Source: Cymodocea nodosa (lineage: Eukaryota > Streptophyta > Magnoliopsida > Alismatales > Cymodoceaceae). From it: a stretch of 64,000 nucleotides of DNA. The stretch covers positions 8,695,001 through 8,759,000 of the forward strand of contig CM072340.1 of assembly GCA_036874045.1 (NCBI GenBank), in the 5' to 3' direction. The translations under genes were made by a program, and so were the position numbers. The notes beneath the pieces are model-generated. The model saw only the letters and a list, made by a program, of their open reading frames with translations, had not been told where the DNA came from and searched no databases. Positions 11,523 through 22,280 of the stretch are shown in pieces. Every line of letters starts with the position of its first letter. The first letter of the stretch is position 1.

Positions 11523-12659
11523 TTAAGAACATGACTGAAAAGTAGAAACAAATGTAATAAACGTGTCAGTCCAAGCAAACTTTTTAGGCATAATTCTTCT
11601 TGCTATTAATTTTGTTTTAATGTAGTTCTTGTTCCTTCTTAATTTGTAAACGTGTAATATATTATAAATTCCAAATACAAGTGTATTACCATTAATGATA
11701 TGAAATGCAGAAGGGGATCCTTTTCGGTTCCAGGATAATGTAGTAGTTTCTATTTTTACATCTATTTCAATATATTCCTCTTCCCACTTCCATTCATTTA
11801 TGTCTTTCATAATCCATATTTGAAATTTCATCAATTCATCCCACCATCTTATCAAACATAAAGTAGGATCATCATATTCATTACACCACATTCCTATTTG
11901 AATTTTATCAAATTCTGCAGATGGTGGTTTAGCTATTTTCCTCGGTATAGGTAAAATTTCTATATATTCATCATAACTGTCTATGCTCACTATATATAAA
12001 TCAGATCCAAATGCTATTGATATATCTGTGACAAGATATATATATCCATCAAGTATGATATGCATGCTGTTAATTAATGATTTCTGTCCTAGATATATCA
12101 TAGTATTTTCAGTCCAAGATCTATTCAGAAAATTATACACACTTAAGCATAAATCTTCATCCCAATTTCCTATAGGTCTCCAACAATATAATTTTTCAGG
12201 AATTATAGAATTTTTATCAGAAAATATTAAAGTCGACCCACAATTTATAGTTGTTACTTCATATCTATTAGGTCTTCCTATATTCCATTCTTCTCTTGTG
12301 ATAGGATTTCTTATCAAAATATTAGGTAATAAACTTGCATACCTTGGTTTGGTCTTGTATATGATTAATCCTTCATCCATCCCCATAATATGATCTATTT
12401 CTTCTAATGTATTGGGTGGAATTCCAGTAGTTTCTTCCGTAGTCAGATATTCATGGCTAATTGAACTACGATTAAATGACCTCCATATGAATCTATCTCT
12501 AATCTTAATCATTTTTGCAGCTTGTAGTCCTTGAAAATATTTTTCTTCAATACAGTCTTTAATTTCCTTTGATACACAACACAGCCTACACAAATCTTTA
12601 GCTGACAAGTTACTCAGTACTTCCCTTAGTGCATCCAATGGTAATTGCATCAATTCCAT
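11523..12659 (-). CDS. F-box/FBA-type protein carried by retrotransposon M2
   Basis: Uninterrupted 378-codon frame from ATG 12659. Residues about 1-45 match an F-box (LPLDALREVLSNLSAKDLC, RLCCVSKEIKDCI), the segment that binds SKP1 in SCF ubiquitin ligases. The rest resembles the F-box-associated region of plant FBA proteins, including ILIRNPITREEWNIG near residue 115 and several W/Y-rich strands. Length is ordinary for plant FBA proteins and there is no intron. A polypyrimidine-AG sequence (GTTATACAG) ends about 10 bases before the ATG and could be a 3' splice site for a subgenomic mRNA. The same gene, decayed, sits at the same place in P (39207-40346), so it belongs to the element rather than to a chance host gene. 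Substrate unknown. Whether it is expressed cannot be told. Confidence 0.82.
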   Translation of the reverse strand: MELMQLPLDALREVLSNLSAKDLCRLCCVSKEIKDCIEEKYFQGLQAAKMIKIRDRFIWRSFNRSSISHEYLTTEETTGIPPNTLEEIDHIMGMDEGLIIYKTKPRYASLLPNILIRNPITREEWNIGRPNRYEVTTINCGSTLIFSDKNSIIPEKLYCWRPIGNWDEDLCLSVYNFLNRSWTENTMIYLGQKSLINSMHIILDGYIYLVTDISIAFGSDLYIVSIDSYDEYIEILPIPRKIAKPPSAEFDKIQIGMWCNEYDDPTLCLIRWWDELMKFQIWIMKDINEWKWEEEYIEIDVKIETTTLSWNRKGSPSAFHIINGNTLVFGIYNILHVYKLRRNKNYIKTKLIARRIMPKKFAWTDTFITFVSTFQSCS

Positions 12660-12721
12660 TTGTTGATTCTGTATAACACAAACAAAAATTTAGTAGAGAC
12701 AAATATTAACATAACTACTAC

Positions 12722-12790
12722 ACACCCTCGTGGAATTAGGGCATAACTCAACGGACTAAGTTCGTTGAGTTAAGGACTAACTCTACAATA
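12722..12790 (-). repeat. Palindromic CGTTGAGTTA-type motifs between capsid gag and F-box gene (M2)
   Basis: Plus strand reads CGTGGAATTAGGGCATAACT ... CAACGGACTAAGTTCGTTGAG, inverted copies of one decamer. The corresponding P boundary (39080-39142) carries the same cluster. Confidence 0.75.
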
Positions 12791-12843
12791 CTATTACTAT
12801 AAATAAACATATATATACAGATAGTTGTTTCAATTATACAGCT

Positions 12844-13359
12844 TCATTCCGCTATCCTCCCAGAAGAGGTATAAATTTCATTAACAGTTCTATTAACAAG
12901 GTTAGGTATTGCTTGTATTGGCAATCCTCTAGTGGGTCTAACTTCCATTGATTCCTTCTATCTAAGTGGTATATTTCTATTCTGATTTTGAATTGCAGCA
13001 TTTCTAAATACAAAATCCAGACAATTATTTAATTATTGGATTATCTTTTCTAATTTCTCTATTCTAGATCCTTGTTCAAGTAATGCTTCATAACTTATAT
13101 TCTTCTCATTTACATTTTCTCTTCCTTGGAAATTGTTGTTTCTCCAAGATAAATTCAGGTGATTTCTCCAATTAGGATTATAAGAATTTCCAAAGTTATC
13201 TTTCTGGTTTCTAGCATAAATAATATCTAAATCAATAATGTTTGCATTCTTTTCTGCTAGCTTTTGATTTAAAGATAACTCTTCTATTTTCTTTGCTAAT
13301 TCAGTTAATTTCACTTCAAACATAGTACTTGAATCTATTTCATGCATTCCTCTTGGCAA
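12844..13359 (-). pseudogene. C-terminal remnant of capsid gag (M2)
   Basis: Begins abruptly at LPRGMHEIDS and runs through NSYNPNWRNHLNLSWRNNNF, the segment that in ordinary Athila Gag lies just after the zinc knuckle, to a TGA at 12844-12846. Stops interrupt it (one near 13033). The retrotransposon-gag capsid domain itself, present upstream of this point in P (37827-38500), is missing: ORF3 sequence (NQLEQ) is joined to it through an A/T-rich junction, so about 1.8 kb was deleted. There is no zinc knuckle in this frame. Confidence 0.8.
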
Positions 13360-13369
13360 TATTTTTTAA

Positions 13370-15547
13370 TTATTGCTCTAATTGATTAATTCTTTCTACA
13401 GCTCCTGTAATGTCTCTAGAAGGTATAGCTATCTCTGCAGCTACAAAATTTCTGTACTCTTTCACTGAAATGGTTCTTGATTTGATCATTTTTGATGCCC
13501 ATTTAGTGAAATCGATACAATCCACCATCAGCAGTGGAATCAAATCTCCATAAAACAATTTCTTCTTTACTGTTCTCAGCTTGGAGATAAAAACTGTAGA
13601 CTAATTTATTTGAATTCTATTTACAGCTGCAAACGTGGCCCATTTGACAAATTGACTCAATTCTATGTCATGGCCTTGTCGTTGATAGACATTCTTAATC
13701 AAAATGTTGGCTACCATGTGTGTTTTACCATTTAAATGCTTCAGTCTATTAAATAAAGGCACACCAGGATTGATAGCCAAACTATCCTTGATTTCCTGTT
13801 CTGTCTATTCAACGGTAGTTGTACTTTCCAAAATTTCTTGTCCTTCCTTTTTTAACCTAAAAATGTTGTGGAGAAGTTCTGATGTTATCTGTACATCAGC
13901 TTCCTCCACATTGGAAATTAATTTTCCTTCTTCTTCTCTTAAATTAGCATAAAAGTAGGGCACTAGATTCTCATATACTGCATGCCCTCTTTCTTGAGAA
14001 ATAAAATTCAGTAGACCTTGGAATTAAAATAATTCTTTGATTTCTTGCATTCCATCCCAATTTACGGGTCTACTGTAAATAATATCATAACTTCTAATCT
14101 CTTGATATTTATTATATGCTTCCTAACTCCAAAAATGTACTTCATTCAAAACTATTGTTTCAATCGGGTCAAGAATGTGACTTTGTTGTTCTAGAGGGGT
14201 TTGTTCTTGATCTTCCTCTACCATAGGCTGAACTTGAACATGTTCTGCAGATTCCTGAATTTTTGCTTCTGCTTTTGTCTATGGTGGTGAGCCAGCAGAA
14301 CTCTCCACTCTGTCTTGAATTCTTTCCATAAATTGCTGAAGAGTTTCTTGCTCTTTAGTGGAATCTGCAAAGTTATTTTTGTCCAAATGGCTTCGTTTAG
14401 CTTCTTCTTCATTTTCTATTCTTTCTTCTTCCTCCTGACTACCAATCTACTCTGTCACTGTTCTTTCTGATTCTATGGCAGATTGGGATAGAGTCACGGG
14501 CAATTCAGTTTCTGTTTCTTCTTCTTGTATAGGTTGCAGACTAATTTCAACCTATTTTTCTTCTTCTCTTTGCTCTTGCTGCTCCTACTCCTACTCCTCC
14601 TCAGAATCGGATAGCAGGTTTATAAAAATTGGCTCCACAGGCCCTATTGATATTGGTACTTTAGATTTAATCTCCTTTTGACATTCAAGCACTATCTCTT
14701 TTCCTTTCCTTTGTGTGATTAATTGTGTTTGGTCTTCCTCTTCTTCATCTAAGATTAAATCTAAAAATAAAGGCTCTACATGCCTTTGAGCCACAGGTAC
14801 TAGCTCTTCCTGTTTAATTTTTTCAATAATTGCTGGTCTCGAAGGACCAGCTTTAGCTTCTTTTCTTGCAGCAAATCTGACAACAGTTCTGGTAGTAGCT
14901 TCTTGATGCTGTTCTACTTTAATTTTATATTGGGCTTGCAATTTTTCTGCAGCCCTCCTCTTGTGTAGTGCATCAAACACCAGATGTGCTTTAGCTACTG
15001 CTAAATCTTCTGGTTCTCCTTGGTTTCTTCCAACTTGAACTAGTGCTTGAAATTCCTTTAACTCTTCTTCAGTCAAAGGCCCCATCACTTCTGCTCGTGC
15101 CAACGGCTTAAATGGTGGAACTGAAGGTCTTGGCTGCTATTCCTTAAGAACAGGTCTTTCAGTAGTCGACTCCTCCTATTCTTCCTCTGCTTGTTGCTGC
15201 CGCTTTATTGCACCCCTTGCACGACCAGCAATGCGCTTCTTGAACCACAATCTGGCTTTGCGCTGGATTAGCTCTAGGGCTACTTCATTGTTCGACCTGA
15301 TTTTTCTTTCTTTGCTTAAAGCAATTTCTATCACTACTTTTATTTTTGTTTCTACTATCTAAGGTATTTGTATACCCAAATCAACCAAAAATTTCCTCAA
15401 GTTGAAGAGTTCTGATTCTACCTTTTGTAGCTCTTTTTCTCTTGTCGTGTTCCAAATCTTCTACCATGTGTGCCAATCTTCTGACTCTTTCAGAAACTAT
15501 GTTGTGTCCATTGCATCTTCCTAGAACTCAAGTGTCATCTTCCTCAT
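13370..15547 (-). pseudogene. ORF3: acidic/coiled protein fused to a plant transposon-protein (envelope-like) domain, M2
   Basis: From ATG 15547 a frame of about 725 codons can be followed with many stops (TAG near 15524, 15500 and 15470, several at 13560-14600). The N-terminal half has charged helices and two hydrophobic-acidic motifs (LFLDLILDEEEE and IFINLLSDSEEE) after an IKQEE site. The C-terminal half has YENLVPYFYANL, VQITSELLHNIF and QGHDIELSQFVKWAT, shared with P 35992-36720 and partly with C1. Blocks of this kind occur in plant retrotransposon extra frames described as envelope-like. Function is not known. Confidence 0.7.
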
Positions 15548-16092
15548 TGTGGAGTTACACAATAGCACGGAATCGCTCTAATCTCTACTGTTCTAAATTC
15601 CAAATGGTTTGCCGAATAATGCCCCAAAACCCTAGGTTTTAGTTTAAATAAGCCCTAAGTTTAGGCAGGTAATCGGGTCATTTCCCGAACCAACTATTGC
15701 TCTCTCATCTGTGGTCTTAGCTATAGTACTCCGTTGAGTTACAGTTAACTCAACGGAATAAGCTCGTTGACTAACTCAACGGAGTAAGTTCATTGAGTTA
15801 AGCGTAACTCAACGGACTTCCTGTACAAATAGATATAAAAAAAAATATATTTAAGATAATAGTTTTTCTGTTTTTTTTCCGATTTAACCGATACTATGTT
15901 TCAGTCAAAACCTAATTTTTTTCCTAGTTGAACTGATACTATGTTTCAGTAAAACCAAAAAATTTTTAACTAAAAACTAATATAGATATTTTTATGTTCC
16001 GGTCATACCAATGGATCTAGTTGGTTAAACCACAATGATTTTTATATTTTATAATTTTTTTTTTTTATATAAACATAAAAACTGATTTCTTA
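15548..16092 (-). repeat. Integrase-ORF3 spacer with palindromes and ACCGA/TCGGT repeats (M2)
   Basis: 15722-15815 holds three inverted CGTTGAGTTA/TAACTCAACG pairs. 15866-16040 holds decayed repeats around ACCGATACTATGTTTC..., the counterpart of 33875-34150 in P. No coding potential. Confidence 0.7.
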
Positions 16093-17330
16093 CTAAGTAA
16101 AGCTCGAGTAGTCCTCTACTCTGACTTCTTCTATAATTCCAAAAGAACCTTTTTGTATTTTCAGAATAGGTCTAAGTCTTTGTCCATTTACTTTAAATAT
16201 ATTCTCATTTTTATGATTTTCAATTTCAATAGCTCCATAAGGATAAATATTTCGAACTATGTAAGGTCCTGCCCATCTAGATCTTAATTTTCCTAGATGG
16301 TTATGGAGTCTAGCCATATAAAGATATACTTCTTGTCCTATTTCAAAGCTTTTTGGAATAATTTTCCTATCATGCCAGAATTTCATTTTCTCTTTTTCTC
16401 TTACAGTCTTTGAATAAGCTTCATTCCTAAATTCTTCTAATTCAATAATTACATTTTCCTATTTTTAGAAGCTTGATTTAAATTAGTGTTCAGAGTTTTT
16501 AATGCCCAATAAGCTTTACGTTCTATTTTAGTTGGTAAATGACAACTTTTTCCATATACTAGCCTAAAAGGTGACATACCTAAGCTTGTTTTATAAGTAG
16601 TTCTATAAGCCTAAAGTGCATCTATCAATCTATTAGCCCAATCTGTTCTAGTAGGATTTACTACTTTTTCTAAGATTAACTTAATTTGTTTGTTTGCACT
16701 TTCTACTTGTCCACTTGTTTGCAAATGATATGATGTTGCAATTTTGTGGTTTACTCTATATTTCTTCATTAACAATTCAAAACTTTTATTACAGAAATGA
16801 GTTCCTCTATCACTGATAATAGCTTTAGGTATTCCAAATCTAGCAAATATATTTGTTCTTATAAATTATATTACCACTTTGTTATCATTAGTTTTTGTAG
16901 GAATAGCTTCTATCCATTTAGATACATAATCCACCCCCAACAATATGTAATTAAATTGATTAGACATAGGAAATGGACCCATAAAATCTATTCCCCACAC
17001 CTCAAAGATTTCAACCTCAACAATAGGATTAAGAGACATCATATTTCTCTTTAATATTCTTCCTATTTGTTAGCATCTTAAACAACTTAAGCAATATTTA
17101 TGTGCATCTTTGAATAGTGTTGGCCAATAAAATCCACATTGCAGAATTTTTGCAATAGTTTTCCCTGAACCAAAATGTCCTCCACAAGCTTGGTCATGAC
17201 AGAAAGACAATATGCTCGGATATTCAGTTTCTGGAACACACCTCCTTAAAACTAGATTAGGACATTTCTTAAATAAGTATGGGTCTTCCCAATAGCAATA
17301 TTTTACTCTTGAGAAAAATAATTTATTATC
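16093..17330 (-). pseudogene. Integrase (M2)
   Basis: The HHCC zinc-binding region is readable at about 17070-17210 ([22 protein letters not shown]). The catalytic core gives [16 protein letters not shown] and SGQVESANK, i.e. the D, D and E positions are retained. The C-terminal [17 protein letters not shown] is typical of Athila integrases, and the frame ends with TAA/TAG after EDYSSFT at 16093-16100. Stops near 17067, 16868 and 16612 and a frameshift near 16450 inactivate it. Confidence 0.85.
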
Positions 17331-17339
17331 CTGTCTATT

Positions 17340-19189
17340 CCAATCCTTAGGTGTTAAACTAGTAACTAAGTAATTAACTATGTCTGCATACCAAGGTATT
17401 GTGTTGATGGTCATTAATTGTTCATCAGGAAAATTATCCTTAATTTCAATATTTGATCTTTCTATTTGTAATCTTGATAAATGATCTACTACTACATTCT
17501 CACAACCTTTTTTATCTTTAATTTTGAGATCAAATTCTTGTAATAATAATATCCATCGGATCAATCTAGGCTTAGTTTCTTTTTTTTTTATTAGATGTTT
17601 TAAAGCTGAATGATCCGTGTATACTATTACTTTAGCTCCAATCAGATATGATCTAAACTTTTCTAAGGCAAACACAATAGCTAATAGTTCTTTTTCAGTA
17701 GTTGTATAATTAACTTGAGCATCATTTAAGGTTTTGCTTGCATAATGAATCACTCTAGGAGATTTTTCTATCTTTTGTCCCAACACTGCTCCTACAGCAA
17801 AATCAGATGCATCACACATTAATTCAAATGGATGGCTCCAATCAAGTGCTTGAATTATAGGAGTTGAAATTAAGCTAGTTTTAAGTCTGAAAAATGCTTC
17901 CTTACAATTTTTATCAAAGTTAAATGGAACATCTTTTAATAGATTAGTTAAACGTCTAGCTATCTTGCTAAAGTCTTTAATAAATCTTCTATAAAATCCA
18001 GCATGTCCTAGAAATGATCTGATATCTTTTACTGATTTAGGTTCTGGTAGATTAGAAATTACTTCTATTTTAGCTTTATCTACTTCGAACCCTTTCTTAA
18101 AAACAACATGCCCTAAGACTATTCCTCGTTTAACCATGAAGTGACATTTTTCCCAATTTAAAACCAAATTTTTTTCCACACAGCGTTTTAATATTAGGTC
18201 TAAATTTTTTAAACAAACTTCATATGAGTTGCCATATACAGTAAAATCATCCATAAATATTTCTAAAAAATCTTCAGTCATTCCAATAAATATGCCTTGC
18301 ATACACCTTTTAAAGGTGGCTGGTGCATTGCATAATCTGAATGGCATTCTCTTAAAAGCATAAGTTCCATTAGAACAGGTGAAAGTTGTTTTCTCTTGAT
18401 CCTCTAATTTTACTGGAATTTGATTATAACCTGAATACCTGTCTAGGAAACAAAAATATTCTTGCCCTGCTAATCTTTCCAACATTTGATCTATAAAAGG
18501 TAAGGGAAAATGATCTTTCCTAGTCACAACATTCAGCTTCTATAGTCTATACATACTCCCCAGCCTGATTGAATTCTAGTAGGTATCAAGTCTTGACTTT
18601 CATTACTAATAACTGTTAATCCTGATTTCTTGGGAACTACATGGATTGGACTAACCCACAAGCTATCAGAAATCATATAAATTATGTCATTATCTAACCA
18701 TTTCACTATTTCCTTCCTGACTACTTCTTTAAGGTTTGGATTTAATCTCCTCTCAGGAATTCTAACAGATTTAGCATTCTCTTCTAAATATATATGGTGA
18801 CAGCATAAAGTTGAACTTAACCCTTTTATATCAGTCATAGTCCATCCTATTGCTTCTTTATAACTTTTCACTACATCTATTAATTTATCTATTTGATCCT
18901 CTGTTAAATCTGAAGCAATAATGATTGGACAGGTTCGTTTCTTTTCCAAAAATATATAGGTTAATTCAAGAGGTAAAAGTTTTAATTCTAAATGTTGCTC
19001 ATCAGAAGCTAGAGCTCCTAATTGAACATTATCATTTTCTAAATTAATTTCTTCCAGATCTCCTTCTATATTTATGCTTTCACTTTCCTCTAAAGTTTCA
19101 AAATTGATTTGCCTATTTAATTCTTCTTGAATCGCATCATCTAACATATCTCCTTCATCCTCTAAAAAGTCTATGGTATGTAAGGACAT
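17340..19189 (-). pseudogene. Reverse transcriptase and RNase H (M2)
   Basis: Copies RNA into DNA in the replicating particle. The RT active-site box is FMDD ([14 protein letters not shown]), characteristic of Athila; [11 protein letters not shown] and [14 protein letters not shown] precede it. RNase H follows with [15 protein letters not shown] and [12 protein letters not shown] single A deletion at about 18535 (GACTATAGA-AGCTGA) breaks the frame between DYR and KLN; the 485 codons after it are open. The upstream part includes the acidic linker and HTIDFLEDEGDMLDD. Confidence 0.9.
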
Positions 19190-19213
19190 TTCTAACTCCT
19201 CAAACCTTTTTGG

Positions 19214-19741
19214 TTAAAAAATATTTAATTGAGTATCCTCATTGCCATATGATAACTTCATTACTCCAGTTTTACAATTTATAATAGTCCTTGATGTTGC
19301 TAAAAATGGCCTTCCCAAAATTAGAGATGTATCACTATTTTTATGCTTAATTTGTTGGGAATCCAAAATTACAATATTAATAGGATATATAAAGTTTTTT
19401 ATTTTAATTAAAACATCCTCTATTTTTCCTCTAGGGTATCTTATACTTCTATCAGCTAATTGAATAACTATACTAGTAGGAGTTAAGCCTTCTATTCCTA
19501 AGGATGCAAATATATCACTTGGCATAACATTTATACCTGCACCTAAGTCTATTAAGGTTCTTTCTAAAATGGTATTTCCTATGATGTATGATATAACAGG
19601 GATTCCAGGATTAGATAACTTTTTAGGAATTTGTGGAAGAAATAGGGAACTACTTTGCTCAACTAAAAAGACCTTCCTAAGAACTTTTCGCTCTCTTTTT
19701 TTAGTACACCAATCCTTTAGAAATTTAGCACAAGGTGGCAT
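19214..19741 (-). pseudogene. Aspartic protease (M2)
   Basis: Contains the conserved lead MPPCAKFLKDWCTKKRER, then IGNTILERTLIDLGAGINVM with the catalytic D-x-G (DLGAG), and LILGRPFLATSR further on, the Athila protease signature. A TAG separates it from the gag tail (LLDLL-stop-KMPPC) and a small insertion near 19213 stops it before the RT leader. Open over 175 codons otherwise. Confidence 0.88.
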
Positions 19742-19744
19742 TTT

Positions 19745-20590
19745 CTACAATAGATCTAACAAAGGAATGCTAACTTGTACTTTTTCAAAAATTTCTCTGA
19801 TTTTTTCTTGTTTTTCAGGTATTGTTTGTTGTAATCTTTCAAGATAGGGTGCTAAGGATTGTGATTTAAAAGATTCTTTTTCTTTCGTTTGATTGGTTTG
19901 ATCATTTTTAGCTTCATTAGCAGATTCAGATTGTTCTTTAGTGATTTCTAGATTTTCAGCTATTACATTTTTATTATCGTTTTGATTTTTACTCTTATCC
20001 ACCTTCATATTATTTTCATTTTGAGTTCTTGGTGGTATAATAGTTCCAGATCTTAATGTGTCACATACATCTTCCAGATTTTCGTTACTCCCCATGATGT
20101 TTTTGTATATCATTTTCTTGATTATGATCTTCAATTGTTTTTAGTTTTAAAGTGCATTCTTTAAATTCTCTTGCATTAATATTTTCTGTTTGCTATATAT
20201 TTTGCAAATTATGCAGATCTATAACATTATAATTTTCATTGTCCTGTTGCATAACTTGTATTTTCATTGTATATTCGTCCAATGCTTTTAGTTTTCTTTC
20301 CAGATCATCTAATCTCATTGCATTCAATTTTTGATCAATTTTCATTATGGTTTTTTCAGTTTCGTAAATTATATCCATTTTAGGTTCTGAATATGCTTCA
20401 TTATAGTTTAATTGGTTGACTTCTTGTTGCTAACACATAAAGTATCCTAGTTTGTCCAGGTTTTGCTCTAGTGTGTCATACCTATCTCAAACTTCCGTGT
20501 CTCTCAACATATTACACATTCTATACTGACCATCAGTTGGGTAAACTATAGGATTCTCATACTCGGCTCTATTATATTGAGGATAATTCA
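19745..20590 (-). pseudogene. Gag tail with 5' truncation (M2)
   Basis: Same tail as in element A (NYNVIDLHNLQNI, LEDVCDTLRSGTIIPPRTQN, PYLERLQQTIPEKQEKIRE). Stops and a frameshift near 20095 and 20190 interrupt it. At about 20590 it is joined directly to LTR interior, so the zinc knuckle, ATG and primer site are deleted. Confidence 0.85.
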
Positions 20591-20591
20591 T

Positions 20592-21291
20592 AAATAGTCC
20601 GCAGTAGTTACTCATCGATATATAACTTAAGTAAATCTACTAGATCTCGACACGTGTCAGCAGTAGTTTAATAATAAAAGAAACATTTCGGAGAGTTACT
20701 GGTCTAACTATCTGATGCCCAAATGCATTTCAGATAGTTAGAGATAACTTACCGAAAATCCACTTAAGTCACTTTCCCAAAACATGACACGTGTCCATAG
20801 CTATTTTATAAATAAAAGGAGATTTCAAAAAATTACACATATAACTATCTGATGCCCAGCTGCAATTTCGGATAGTTATAGATAACTCACCGAAAGTTCA
20901 CTTAAGTCATGCATTATGGTTTCGACACATGTACTTCAGGAAATAATAAAATATTCTTTTAAAACATAACTGTTCAGCAGTTTAAACATAACTATCTAAT
21001 ACATGTTCGGTATTTTAAACATAACTGTCTGAAATATGTTTAGTATGTTAAATATAACTGTCCGAAATATCAGAAAATTCAAATACCTAAGGATTTCACA
21101 GCCTGCAACTTATCGACAGTTCAAAAATGTACTAAATTAACATTAATTCCCCAAAATTAAGCAAATTCTTTAATTAAAGCTTATAACAGTGCAATTATAA
21201 CATAATGGTTTAATTCTCATATGATAAGCTAAATATTATGCAATTAACCATCATTTAACCATTAATATTATGCACTTTTTCATTCTAAACA
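20592..21291 (-). repeat. Truncated 5' LTR of M2 (U3 side only)
   Basis: Matches 9050-9730 of the M2 3' LTR, including the G-box array (CACGTG near 20650 and 20789). A short piece equivalent to about 8896 (AAATAGTC) remains at the junction, so at least two deletions are needed: one inside the LTR and one spanning R/U5, the primer site and the gag start. Confidence 0.85.
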
Positions 21292-21296
21292 CTTAT
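21292..21296 (+). other. Target-site duplication CTTAT, right copy (M2)
   Basis: CTTAT followed by GCTCAAAGATTTCTG resumes the H1 gag frame interrupted at 7473. Confidence 0.95.
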
Positions 21297-22277
21297 GCTC
21301 AAAGATTTCTGAAACCTATAGTTGGCATATGTGAATTCTGTAATTTGGAAGGTCATGACATTTCCAATTGTTTGAAATTAAGACGATTGCAGATGGTTAG
21401 ATCACAAGAACAACAAATGAATTATATTCAATATAATAGAATTGAGTATGAGAATCCTATAGTTTACCCAACTAACGGTCAGTTTAAAACAAGTAATATG
21501 TTGAGAGATAAGGAAGTTTGGGATAGATATGACAAACTTGAGCGTAGTTTAGAGTAAAACATGGACAAACTGGATCAATATATATATCAGCAACAAGAAG
21601 TCAACCAATTAAATTATAGGGAAGAATATTCAGAACCTAAAATCGATATCACATATGAAACGGAAAAAATCATAATGAGAATTGATCAAAAATTGAATGC
21701 AATGAGACTAGATGATCTAGGAAGAGAGCTACAAGCATTGGATGAATTAACAATGAAATTTCAAGTTATACAATAGGAAAACACAAATGAAAACTTTAGT
21801 GTTGAAGATTTGCATAATTTGCAAGATATACAGACAAAAGAAAATACCAAAGAAATAGAATTTAAAGAATGTAATTTAAGACTGAAAATAATTGAAGATC
21901 AAAATCATGAAAATGAAATACAACATCATGAAAGTAATGAAAATTTGGAAGATGTATATATAGCATTAAGATCTAGAACTGATATTCCACCAAGAATTCA
22001 AAAAGAAAGTAATGTGAAGGTGGATAAGAACAAAATTCAAAATCATAATGAAAATGTAATATCTGAAAACTTAGAAATCAATGAAGAAAAATCTGAATTT
22101 GAAAATGAGATTAAAAATGATCAAAATAATGAACTAAAAGAGAAAGAACCTTGTAAATCACAATCATTAACACCTTATCTTGAAAGATTACAACAAATAA
22201 TTCTTGAAAAAAGAGAAAAAATTAGAGAAATTTTTGAAAAAGTACAACTTAAGATTCCTTTATTGGAATTATTGTAG
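21297..22277 (+). pseudogene. Gag zinc-knuckle/tail of H1, right segment
   Basis: Continues the frame begun at 7459: QRFLKPIVGICEFCNLEGHD and ISNCLKLRR give an intact CCHC knuckle. The tail follows with stops at about 21555 (TAA), 21773 (TAG for CAG) and 22275 (TAG at the gag/protease boundary). With the M2 insertion the gene is dead. Confidence 0.87.
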
Positions 22278-22280
22278 AAA

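Larger units (their letters stand above)
7474..21291 (-). mobile_element. Athila-type Ty3/gypsy element M2, complete span with TSD (13.8 kb)
   Basis: Both boundaries are exact: the left end TGTTTAG at 7474, the right end CTAAACA at 21291, and CTTAT on both sides. Reading the minus strand: truncated 5' LTR, gag tail, protease, RT, RNase H, integrase, ORF3, a remnant of capsid gag, an F-box gene, 3' untranslated region, polypurine tract, 3' LTR. It inserted into the gag start of H1. Two internal deletions are visible: 5' LTR/PBS/gag start (near 20590) and most of the capsid gene (13360-13370). It cannot be autonomous now. Confidence 0.93.

Noticed and set aside
11983..12393. 136-codon plus-strand frame
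   Set aside because: Antisense shadow of the F-box gene.
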